This document shows, piece after piece, positions 11,459 to 21,509 of a stretch of 64,000 nt of DNA. Within the stretch, counting starts at the first letter, position 1. The number at the start of each line of letters is the position of its first letter. Below the pieces are notes generated by a model that did not search any database, had not been told where the DNA came from, and saw only the letters and a list, made by a program, of their open reading frames with translations. Position numbers and translations under genes: made by a program. The stretch lies in NCBI GenBank assembly GCA_030704615.1, contig CM060734.1, forward strand, positions 57,554,042-57,618,041, written 5' to 3'. The stretch is from Takakia lepidozioides. Taxonomy: Eukaryota; Streptophyta; Takakiopsida; Takakiales; Takakiaceae.

Positions 11459-11469
11459 CTCTGATACCA
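11459..11469 (-). other. copia primer-binding site
   Basis: TGGTATCAGAG on the minus strand is the standard copia primer-binding site for the initiator methionine tRNA. It directly follows an LTR end reading CTACA on the same strand, which fixes the orientation and right boundary of the internal region. Confidence 0.75.
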
Positions 11470-11580
11470 TGTAGAAAAATAAACCTGGGACCTGAAAATT
11501 CATTCAATTTTGACCATTTCCCTAGCTTACACTTTGCAAGCATTGTCACACCGGGTAGTCGATCGTGAGAAGAGTCGACG
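11470..11580 (-). repeat. right LTR-like end of the copia remnant
   Basis: It begins TGTAGAAAAATAAACCTGGG, matching the first 30 bp of the LTR at 6241. It then continues with sequence that matches the flank left of that LTR (6165-6240) rather than the LTR itself. The outer boundary is not clear; AT-rich sequence continues to about 11700. Confidence 0.45.
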
Positions 11581-12144
11581 GATTTGCAACAACATCATTT
11601 AGTATACAAAACACCTGATCACTCACGGTGGTACCATCACAGATCGCCGAGCATGAAGTTTTTAAATAGTAAATCGTAAAAAACGAATCCATCCCTCGTT
11701 GCAAGTGTCATTGAAGCCGTCAAACCATGAAACCCTAATAAACACAATTAGAAAACGTAGTAATATTAATCAGATGTCGGAGAACAACTTCCCAATGATA
11801 CTTATAAATTCGGGAAAACACCTAGTCCTCTCAAAACACACAATCTCTCTCTCAAAACCCCGCTCTCATAACAATCAAAACGTTTCTCCTGAACTCCGCT
11901 CTCACCACAACCACCTCTCTCCCGACCCCCTATCACAACACGCAACCTCTCCTCGAGAACCTCCACGCCTCCCCCTCAAAACAAAAGTACATGATGAAGG
12001 AAACGACTGCAGTAAGACACCTCTGAAGGTCAGAGCAAAGATAGCAACACAAAACCTGCAAAGGTCTCCAACGCCCCCCAACGCCCCCCAACGCAACAAT
12101 CCCACGCACCGAATGACACAATGATCTGATAAACTAGTGTCGTG
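11581..12144. other. no gene recognised; possible LTR continuation
   Basis: AT-rich to 11820, then Cys/Pro-type low-complexity sequence (CTCTCAAAAC, CTCCCCC and an AACGCCCCCC repeat at about 12067-12092). Overlapping open frames here show no family features. Confidence 0.4.
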
Positions 12145-12894
12145 GGGTAGATATAGGATAAGGTGGACTAAAAACTGCGTTACCAGCACAGTTTTCAGCG
12201 ACTTTCGTGTATGATATCATGAATTGCTTTGAATAGAATCCATAATGTTGAGAAATATTTTCCATGCTGGATTTTTAACTTCAATATCTACCTATATCAA
12301 GTGTCCAATTGTCAATCCAATACAATGTCGAAGAGCTATGGACTTTTGAACACGACAATTGTGGACTGTTACCGCTGCAAATGGAAATACATGGACTCAA
12401 AATAAGCCATTGTGCCTTTGGTGTATTGTTTTGAACTTTTGAGATAAGAGGGGTCAATTTAGAGAACACTCTAGATTTCAATTTAAAATGACAATATCAG
12501 CTGTCATTTACTACCTATGGACTAATATGAGTGTTATATATATGTGGATTTGTTCTAGTTTAGTACATCTTGTGTTTTGGGCTTTTGAAGTGTCATATTT
12601 TGCTACAAAACATACAAAAATATAATCTACAATGGCTGGGTTGTATATGGACAAATCGATGTGAATTCCAGTTTTTGATATATCAAATTTTATTCAAATT
12701 AAAGACTAAAATTTATATTAAAAATTCTCTTTGATGTTTGGGGTAAGACCCTTTACTGAAAATGTTAAATATACCATTGTCTATCATCTTTTAAAATTAT
12801 TTGGGGATATATTGTCAATTTTAAATTTGATCATGGACCTCCAACATGGAAGCAACATCTGCCATTTTTGGTCCACCTTAGTATGCAACTACCC
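12145..12894. mobile_element. 750-bp terminal-inverted-repeat element
   Basis: The left end GGGTAGATATAGGATAAGGTGGACTAAAAA is mirrored at the right end by TTTTTGGTCCACCTTAGTATGCAACTACCC, an imperfect inverted repeat of about 30 bp with the core AAGGTGGACYAAAAA. The interior is AT-rich and noncoding. Possible target duplication GTG/GTG (12142-12144 and 12896-12898), not certain. I cannot assign the superfamily. Confidence 0.55.
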
Positions 12895-12898
12895 TGTG

Positions 12899-13850
12899 TT
12901 TAGCGAGCAACGTAGGGCGTCAGAACCTAAAATTGCGCGGAGGGAGAAATGACACACAGATTTGGCCGAGATCCCGTCTTGAGTGCGCCGCGCTGCCACG
13001 TGAACATTCTGTCAGCCCGTTAATCGTCGCGTCTTCGTCTGACTTTCATCGTGAGTCGAAACGGAGAAAGAAGGATGGACGGGTAGGTTGGTAGGAGTAA
13101 GTGGCTAGACTCATGTAGTGCAGATCAATTCCTTTATATCCCATGAATGGTTGTCTTTTTGATCTTTTCATAAAGCTTACAATTCTCGCAATCACTGTAG
13201 ATCTTCTCTCTACTTATTATTAGGGTTAGATGCTTAGGGCGGTGACAACTTTGGTGTGAATCCAATCCATGGCAAGTCTCTCTGCCATTCTAGACCTATT
13301 GATTCCATTGCTAGGGTTGCATTGGGGTGGGATGGCAGCAGGCAGACGCATCCACGTCGCAGTAGGGCCAAAACAAGCAACAACGCACGTTTGTTCGTTG
13401 GCGGTGAGCTTGCCGACGTGCGCCGTGGACGGCCCCGCTCAACACGCTGTATCGCCACACAAGCCTCCAAATCAGCAATTTGCTGAACTAGTGGTCATTT
13501 TGATCATCATATATGGAACTGGTTCAATATCCAAATTGAACCATCATGTGAAGAATGCAGCAATGAGGAGAAATAGTGGAGTGAACCAAGTGAGCAATGG
13601 TGTGAAGAATTGAGCACTTGGACAAATAGTGGTGAGTACTTGTTGAATACAAAGAGGTTCTAGGACTTTGAAAAAAACAGGGGGTAAGTTCCATAGTGCA
13701 AAAAAGGTAGGATAAAGGTAAAAAGTTCAAAAGTGGACCACTAAGGTAGGCAATTGAAAAACAAAAAAAAAAAAACCCCTCCTACCTCCCCCCACAAGAA
13801 CTCATTCAAATTCAAACAAAAATCTAGGCATATTCCGATCACTTATAAAA
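12899..13850. other. no gene recognised
   Basis: Several short frames overlap on both strands at 13230-13620 without recognisable features. A poly(A) tract lies at 13758-13775. Confidence 0.4.
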
Positions 13851-13859
13851 TTCAGGCAA

Positions 13860-14380
13860 CTTCTTTCAAAATCTGGGAGACATTCCCGGCAGGGGAGCCC
13901 CAGGAATGTGTGGGGTGGGTAGGTCCAAGACCTGCGAACAGAGGGGTGGGCCGAACTTCAGGTGGGGTTGGGTAGGAGTGGACGCCATTGAAATGAAGGG
14001 GCGGGTAGGCAGAGGCACACCCTAAAACCCCTCATACCAAGGGGCTAATAGCCCAAAAATGTAGCTTGCCATAGGTGCAATTCCTAAACTCCTGGGCAGG
14101 GGGAAAGAAGACAATGTGGACGCCTCTGATTGGCCCAAATTTGTTTTGGGGATACCCATACCCACCCACAAGAGGACAACCAGAGCGATTGCGAATTGAA
14201 CGGCCAGATACTTCCTAGATTAATTCTTACAAACTTTTGGCCTGCCCCAAGGAAATTGGGATTTTTGACCCCCCAATTTGTGCATACAAAGCAGCCCACC
14301 TGGGAACATGTCAGAAAAAGCTGAAATTTTCAGGGCAGGTGTCTTACCTGCCAGGGTACAAGATTCTGATGTCAAAAAAA
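13860..14380. repeat. diverged, truncated relative of element A
   Basis: Blocks shared with element A (6594-7782) in the same order include GAGGGGTGGGCC, GCGATTGCGAATTGAACGGC, TTTTTGACCCCCCAATTTGT and CATACAAAGCAGCCCACCTG. Identity by eye is roughly 70-75%. No inverted terminal repeats are found at its edges, and its right end abuts the duplicated block that starts at 14381. Confidence 0.6.
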
Positions 14381-15125
14381 TTCCCTGTCCCTGTTCTGCT
14401 GTACTGGTCCCCTCGGAGTACTGGTTCATTCCCGTCATCAGCAGTAGCTAGAACCTCAGTTCTTACAAGGAGATCACCCCTTACTGTATAGTTGCAGGCT
14501 ACTTCATCACCAACATTCTTTGGATACATGAGATGCAGGTAGACAGATAATCAAATTGGCTGTAAATAGCCTGAATTGATAGGAACGGACCAGTGTTGAA
14601 GCTGTATTTCTTAGCAGTGCTCTGTTAGTTTGCCTGTAACCAGTCCCAAGTACTGTATATATTATCAGAGTTACATTTTTGGAAACCCCAGTTTTGGAAA
14701 CCCCATTTCAGAGGGAAAGATGCATAGCAATGCTACTCTTTCACTTTAAAACTAGGGATGTGAAGAGAACATATCTGAGTCTCGTGCAGTACCTATTTCA
14801 GCCTATTTCAGTCTATGAGCCTTACATGACATGAATCTTTATTTTGCCTGAGACTCAAGGTTTCATATTCCTCAATTCACCATAGGCTAAACTGCTCTGG
14901 TGTAAACTAGGAGTCTGTAGTCTATTGATGTGCAGTGTCTCTTCAGTCCATTCATGCTAACAAACAGCCCTTCTCTTTATCTCAGTGCACCAGCCCCTCT
15001 GCAGCTTCCAGTTTCCTACCTGATTATGTGATATGATTTCTTGGAAAAAAAATTACATCCCTGGAGCATCTGGACTGCTGACCTTCTTACACAACTTGGA
15101 GAATGCTGTTCATCTGTTCAAAGAA
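14381..15125 (+). repeat. segmental duplicate of GNAT downstream flank (direct piece)
   Basis: From CTGCTGTACTGGTCCCC at 14396 to GTTCATCTG near 15117 this matches 3880-4531 in the same orientation, with substitutions and small indels. The 21 bp at its left border (14381-14401, starting TTCCCTGTCCC) recur exactly at 16843-16863, bracketing the whole MRNIP segment. Confidence 0.8.
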
Positions 15126-15211
15126 GAAATCAAATTTCGATATGTAGAACCAGATGCAACCATGCCAGAACTACTCAACCACCCAAATTCCAGTGGGCAG
15201 GGCTCAATATA

Positions 15212-16467
15212 TTACAAATTAGGATCATTTCTCATGATCACACACGAATGCAGAGGAAGGTCATCCTGGACTAGATCACCTGCAAATTCAGTCAGCTCTA
15301 CAACATCAGCTGGAAATGTTTTCTGCTGACCTGTTCTCCACATGTGACTGAAAGAGAACTTACTCTTCACCTCAACTCTTTTGGCATGCAAGTCTTCACT
15401 CCTACTATCCAGGAATTTGGCCCACCTTGCTGTTGGCTTGTCTTCCTCTGAAATATCAGCCTGACCTGAAGCATGTACTTCCTCCTTCGAATCTACCTCT
15501 TTTGAATCTGCTAGGTGTGACACATCCTTGGTTTGGTGACTAACAGGTCTTCCCTTGGCTTGAGGCTTCCTGTTATGATCACTGGGTGACAAAGGTGCAT
15601 GGCTGTTGTTAAGTTGGAGGGACCTTAGAGGATGAATGCACTCACTGCGACCACTGTTTAAATCTCTGGTCCTACTGACACCATGGCTGCAAGAGGAGGC
15701 ATCTACTGAATTAGAATCTCGGACATCCTCAACATCATATCTTTGACCATTTTCTGGAGCCTCTTTAAGTGTGGATGTTGTCCCTTGGTGTTTGCGCTTT
15801 CCCCTGCGAGGCTCAGGAAGTTCCGTGACACACTTGAGACCAGGGAAGCTTTGCTGTGATGGCTCTAATCGAGTTGACACATCCTGCAGAGACCTATCAG
15901 CAGTTAGCAAAGCGCTTCAGCGCAGAACACACTGAGTTAGGCCGGTTTTACCAATGTTTACCTCACATGGCATTCCTAGTGTCTTCAGTCACATTTTTAA
16001 TCCAGATCCTTCATTCCAGGTTCTTCCATTGCCCAAGATTTATTGACTGAAAATGAAGTACTAGAACAACAGTCATGCTGCAAACATTGCTGTTTCAATA
16101 CAAGCACAACTGAGAGCAAGATTTCCATTCAGTGGCATGTAGTGCTTGTTGTGTGAGTTGGGCGTACCTGTACAGGCATGTAGGGCTTCCACTTATTTTC
16201 TCGATTATCTGTATCTTCAGACAGATCAGGTTTGTGCCAGTAGGCCTTTCCCTCCTCCCAGCTGTCAAGATCATCCAAACTGTCAAGTCCCTGGAATGTA
16301 GCAGCCACTGCATCCATTTCTTCCTCATGACCAGAGAGATTGAAGTCCTGGACAAACTTCCTGACATCCTTAGCAGCCCCAGATGTGGCATATACTTTTC
16401 GGACAGATTGTTTCTCATTGCAGATGCAACAGCTCCACTTATTCCCAGATTTTAAGACTTGCTTCAC
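15212..16467 (-). CDS. MRN complex-interacting protein (MRNIP)-like, 5' exon missing
   Basis: MRNIP proteins bind the MRE11-RAD50-NBS1 complex and act in double-strand-break repair. Two exons are clear on the minus strand: 16467-16168 (100 codons, acceptor CAG, donor GTACGC) and 15883-15212 (acceptor TCTCTGCAG), joining in phase 0 as MPVQ|DVSTR. Exon 1 here encodes the conserved block SGNKWSCCICNEKQSVRKVY and AKDVRKFVQDFNLSG, including one CxxC of the zinc ribbon. The C-terminus has ARWAKFLDS, the conserved motif of plant homologues, and stops at 15212. The preceding exon that should carry the start codon and first CxxC is not found upstream, where an inverted duplicate begins at 16716. The gene may therefore be 5'-truncated by rearrangement, or its first exon may be too short or diverged to see. 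Confidence 0.75.
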
Positions 16468-16715
16468 CTGCTAAAATCGACATGTTCAGTGACGAGAGTT
16501 TGGAGTGCCTGCGCAGTACCGTGTGCATGAGTGCAACGACCGACTCAAAGCGAAGTGGCTGATAAATCCTTGAAGTGTTGGAAGATGAAGGGTCGCATGA
16601 TCCACCTGTCTCCTATGTGGACCGATATATTCTCTCATAGAGATCCAGAACTAAAAAGAAATTGGAACGGTTTACCAACAGAGTTTCACGATTACCAAGT
16701 GATGTAGAATTCTAC

Positions 16716-16851
16716 TCAGATGCGTGCTGCGATTCAACAAAACAGAGCTAGAGTAAGATGACAGCATAACAGACCTGCAGCATGCTACATTTATAGCATT
16801 GCACTGCCATGAACTGAGGCATGGCTACCACCACACCGAGCGTTCCCTGTC
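16716..16851 (-). repeat. segmental duplicate of GNAT flank (inverted piece)
   Basis: This matches the reverse complement of about 4540-4675, from the GCGATTCAACAAAACAGAGCTAG part through to GTTCCCTGT. In the probable source copy this block directly follows the block found at 14396-15125. Here the two are separated by the MRNIP-like gene and one is inverted. Confidence 0.75.
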
Positions 16852-18362
16852 CCTGTTCTGCTGCGTTTCGTCCCTACCTCCGTCTCTCACCGATTCTCTC
16901 CGAATATGATTGCTCGCAAGCGAGACCTGTATCTCTCACTGTCTCCTTATGTCCAACACAAGTCACTTCTTCCTCACACTCAGAGACCTCTCGTTTAAGC
17001 GCCAGCAGATCGCTGTCTCTTGTCCTTTCGTTAGCAGTCTGTCGTCAACGAAACTCTCTGCCAGACAATGCTCCACATTTTACTCTCCTCAGCCCCGCTC
17101 TTCTTGTCTCGCGACGGATACTCTCTATAGCCTTCTCCCTCTCTCATTTCTTATCCTTCGAGATAGCAGCAACATCCCTTCCTCTCTTGTTCTCTCTTTC
17201 TATGCCATCACTAACCCGTCCTCACTGTCGCAAACAGTAACCTTTCACTCACTCACTCACTCACCATTGCATTTACAACACCAAGAGCTCCAGCAACTTA
17301 AGCGAGACGGATTGTTGTTGTGGCTGTGAAACAATGGCAGATCCTTGGCACCCTCAGAAACCCTCAGAAAAATGAACGAACGAACACAGACAGGAAATCA
17401 GAGAGAAGCGCAGGGCGCCAAGTTCAAACAGAAACCCTTGCCGCCACAGCAGCTCCCCTTCAATAGGTATTGGGCTCAAATCTTCTTCCTCACTCTGTCA
17501 GTTGTTTATGGTGGACTCCTGTTGAGAGGCGAACACCAGAGACAATGCAGACTAGAAACAATAGAGACGATGTAGACTAGAAACAATACAGGAAGTAAAG
17601 AGGAGATGATGGTGGTGTAGGTCCTCTGTCACAACAGCGAGGAAAGCAATGTAGAGAGTAGCTTGAGTGTGCACATGGCAGTGATCACAAGCTTCAAGTG
17701 GTAAGGATGGGAAGAACATCTTGCAGACTTGCATCTACCTTCAAGGTTTTGCTCAAGCTAAAAAATCCAAAGGCAAACCAAACTGTTGCTTGTGAAACAT
17801 GAGATACATTGTGTCCTTCAATAACAAAGGGTTAAGTAACCCATATACACTTTGTTCCTTTGTTCTTCCTATATGTATGAGACTGGGTAAGCAGTTGTCC
17901 TTGTCATGAATAAGCCTAGAGGTTGCCTCCTTTCAGGCAACCTTTAGGAGTACTTCTCCCCCACTCGCCAGGACAAGGTCTGCCATGGATCACTTGTGAC
18001 TTCTTGAGGTTGAGGTATTCCTGAACTTTTTCTTACTTGCAAGAAGTCTCACGAAAAGACATTGACAGATATCCAGTGAGTAGTCGCCTGATGATGGCAG
18101 CATGGGAACCATTGTAGACGTGTGCAGAATTTCAGTGTACTTCTGCAAGCTTCTCATTGCTAGGGTAAAGAATGGATCACTTGTACATGCGCTGCTACAT
18201 ACTCTACACTGGAAAAAAAAGATTAGAAGCCCCTCCAAAGTTGCACCCTCCTTCACTCCAAATAATTGTCCTTCAGTTTTTAGTACTGTTCAAACCACTG
18301 GCAAACGTGAATGATACACTGCCCCTCCATTGCACCCTCCACACTCCTTCACTCCAAACTTA
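16852..18362. other. intergenic; choline kinase 3' flank
   Basis: No gene is recognised. 16860-17330 is pyrimidine-rich, with overlapping Ser-rich open frames that I treat as composition artefacts. 17345-17575 holds a 76-residue frame with a hydrophobic stretch (YWAQIFFLTLSVVYGGLLL) that could be a small membrane protein exon but has no supporting context. 18240-18308 is a degenerate duplicate of 18329-18405, which includes the end of the choline kinase coding region. Confidence 0.4.
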
Positions 18363-21216
18363 TCATTGCCACTTCAGTTTACGGTACTGTTCAAACCGCT
18401 GGCGTGCATATTCCAAGAAGTCGAAGTCGATTTCAGAGATCGCTACCTGCATCGTTCAGCCCACACATCTTTTTCAATGAAAAACTCTTGAAAGCATAAA
18501 TGCTACATGGGAGTACGCAAAGATGGGGTGCAACATGTGCGATAGATTTGACTTATCACAATCTTTTCAGGAGGGACATGTGTAACAAAACATGTAAAAC
18601 ATCTGTGGAGGCAGGTACTCACAGACATAATGCCCCAAAGACCCCAGTGGAGATGGCTGGCCAAAACATAATCCTCCACCTCGTTCACCAGCACTTCAAT
18701 CTCTGCTTGAGTTACCGATTGCCCTGCTCTCCCATCCCCATGTTATGTTCCTGTCAATGAACTAAAGACTGAGCATTCCATCACAAAGCACACATGTTTA
18801 TAGATTTCCAGTCATCCCACAGACAACATCCATCAAACATTTGATCTGTCCCAATCTCCACCCACATATTCCCCCTGACAGAGCAAAGCCTCCAGTTCAA
18901 ACCCCGTAAATTCGAAATATGGTTCAGTTCAAGGTTGATACCATGTGTGCAATCTTTCAGTGACTGTTATGGCAATAACAAACACACCTACCATGAAATA
19001 CCATCAGTGATTAAACAGACTTCACATTCTGCTGATGCAGACTCAAACTTATAACTTTACCTGCGTGCCCAATTCCAAACCGAAAAAATAACAGGAAGGT
19101 CAAAAGTCCTCACCTGAAGCTTTCAGATAGGCACCCACAAACCTACAGCGCTCCTCAAATTCTGCAAGGCACAAAGTAAAGGCTTAACCAAAATATATGC
19201 AATCCTACAAGAAGAACATTTCTTGCTCCTGGAATGTCACAAGGAGTCAACTTCAAGCAATAAGTTTCACAGGGCCTCAAAGGTTTAAGCAGGGTAGTAG
19301 TCCTTGGAATTACAAACAAAAGTAAAGCCAACCTGGGTACTTGGAGTAGTCCAACACATGAGGAGTGTCGGTGTGGTAATCAGCTGCCATCTCACAAAAA
19401 TGGTTGGCTATATCAAATGCCACAGGGTTATAACTGGCATACTCATAATCCTGCCACAAACCAACAGATCCAACCATAAGCAAGTGTGATGCTTCCCCTT
19501 ACAAAACACATGCAAGCACTCCAAACCAACATTATCTCTGTGAGTAACGATCAATTATAAACAAGTTGCAAAATGATGCACTCAATGGCTACCCTATAAA
19601 CAGAGCTCGGGGTGACACAGGAAAGGCAATGACAGAATTCCCTCTGCACAGGGAGTAACAGATTTATGGAGGGAGACCTTAGCACTCACGAGATACCTCT
19701 AAATGACAAAGATATATAAGGTAGCATCTTGCCAATAAATAATTAATTTAATGAACTCTTTGATGGTCCAGAAAGGGCTTGTAAACTGTGACACAGAAGT
19801 GGCCAGACATTGAACCAGAAAACTGGGAGTTCACCGCTCAAGGAACAACTAGAAGCACTGGACCGAAGCTGCTGGTACAGACAGCTCATGAATCTGTGAA
19901 CACACTGGGAAATGCAATAAAAGACAGGTGATGAAAGTACTCACAATTATTGTTATACAGTTGTCTTTCTCACAGACCATGATGTTGCCATACTGCAAAT
20001 CATTATGGCAAAATCCCAGCTTGTCATTTGGTTTTGAAATCCGCCTTTCCAGATCTGCAATTTCGAAGTCCAGATTTTGCAACCCAAACTCCTCCACTTG
20101 CTCTGGAGTTGCCAACTTCAGTGCTTTGTCCAACCAATCCCTGCGGCATCCGTAGTTTAGCTGTTAGGAGGAGGAAGGACTAGAGTGCAGCAGAGAAGAG
20201 ACAGATGAAGGTGAGTCCCACAAACAGGTGAAAGGTACCCCTATGGCAGTGCGTTGTCTTGGACATTTCACATTTTAGTTATTTGACAAATTCTAACCAA
20301 GAAAAGGTCACTAGAACAAATTACTTGCATGACTACCAACCAATTAATGTTCCAATCTTGAAGGTAGAAAGAGCAGACCTGAGGCGTGCCCAAAGCTTAG
20401 GCACAACTGGGCCTGGTATGTCCAGCTGATGAAACTCTCGCAGCTTCTGTGCAATTTTTTCTGATGTTTCTGGGTCACGTAAATCAGCTGCCGAGAGAGT
20501 CTGCACGCCCACAGACACCAGACTAAATCCTCAGGTCACAAAGCATTGGTTGTGAATGTCTCAGAAAAATAGGACTCACAAGGTAGCAGAATGAAAAGGA
20601 GATTTCTTGGGGGCGGGTGCTTAGGAAAACACAGGATAATGAATGCATCGGAGCCCGGGTCATTAGAATCGAATACACAAGCTGACCTCAAAAACAGACG
20701 CAGACCACTATATCACATTCAGCACTGAGTTTACCAAGTTTCAATGAAGCCACTAATACACAATCTGTAAGTATGGCTCGGACTTGAGAAACAGACCCGA
20801 GCGCGCAAAAATTCTTCAACGCGGCCATTGGGGAAGCGAGCCAGCAGACGAGGCCCCTGTCCGCGCAGCGACATGCGCTCGAACGTGCGCATTTCGTCCT
20901 CTCTATCGAAGAAGAAGTTGGTAGCCTCCCCGTAGACGCGCACGAGTACTTTCTTGGGGCGGTGACCGTTTTCCCTTCTCCAATGGCATTCATATACTTG
21001 GTTGGTCATGGCCCCCTTCAGCGGTTTCAGAATGAGATCTCGCGCATCTATGATGCCTGTCCAGTTTCCTGCCAGCTTGTGCAGCACGCTGTAGGCCTCC
21101 GTAGGTATTTCCCATTCGTTTGTCTGGTTTTCTAACTGTACATGCAATGCCTCCAGGCCGCAGTGCTGGGAGATGCTGTGATGCTTGATTTCAACGTTTT
21201 CCACCGACATCAGCAT
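18363..21216 (-). CDS. choline/ethanolamine kinase, 7 exons
   Basis: Phosphorylates choline (or ethanolamine) with ATP, the first step of the CDP-choline route to phosphatidylcholine. Exons on the minus strand: 21216-20797, 20500-20379, 20140-19945, 19450-19333, 19161-19114, 18723-18623, 18446-18363. Phases agree throughout; total 1089 bp, 362 residues, normal for the family. The start is at MLMSVENVE; an upstream in-frame Met at 21300 is possible. Diagnostic blocks are the catalytic loop [11 protein letters not shown] (residues 225-235), [20 protein letters not shown] (choline kinase signature), [16 protein letters not shown] and the C-terminal [12 protein letters not shown]. No lesion is seen, so it is probably functional. 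A plain choline versus ethanolamine preference cannot be read from the sequence. Confidence 0.92.
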
Positions 21217-21496
21217 GATGACTTTAAGGTATAAAACAAAACCTGATTGCGAATTCGGAAGAGACGTGACCACAGGTAGAGAGCGCCAAGAATTTGACAA
21301 TTCAGTTGCAAGATGTAATGACGCGCATGAGTGAGATGTTGAGCAACGGACTTATGTGAGATACGTGAAAGGAGGAAGAAACACTAAAAACCCCAACAAC
21401 CAAGCAGTAAACACCACCGATGACTCCAAAGAAAAGTTCAGCCTCTCTTCTCAGTATTCATGCTCGAAAAAGCCTGAGAATGCAAGCCAGTAAGGC

Positions 21497-21509
21497 CGAT
21501 ATATATACA
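21497..21509 (-). promoter_or_regulatory. possible TATA box of the choline kinase gene
   Basis: Minus-strand TGTATATATATCG lies about 285 bp upstream of the chosen start codon in otherwise mixed-composition sequence, a plausible TATA position with a 5' UTR of about 250 bp. It is based only on the motif and distance. Confidence 0.35.

Larger units (their letters stand above)
6241..11580 (-). mobile_element. degraded Ty1-copia retrotransposon, minus strand
   Basis: Read right to left: LTR-like sequence (from 11470), primer-binding site TGGTATCAGAG complementary to initiator tRNA-Met (11459-11469), a gag zinc-knuckle remnant with GHFARDCRKKK (about 11190-11230), decayed GAG-pre-integrase and integrase regions (about 11090-10000), an RT fragment (9465-9121), RNase H with IEAEYMTATQAAKEAIWLR (8975-8694), then LTR 6548-6241. 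Stops and frameshifts break every domain, and the YVDD core of RT is not found, so the element is dead. The tail between RNase H and LTR is interrupted by nested TTAA elements (6588-8586). Confidence 0.85.

Noticed and set aside
11699-12124. 141-codon frame
   Set aside because: Low-complexity Ser/Pro/Asn composition, overlapped by frames on the other strand; no family resemblance.
16821-17329. Two overlapping 139-codon frames
   Set aside because: Ser/Leu-rich translations of pyrimidine-rich sequence in two frames; no conserved features or splice context.
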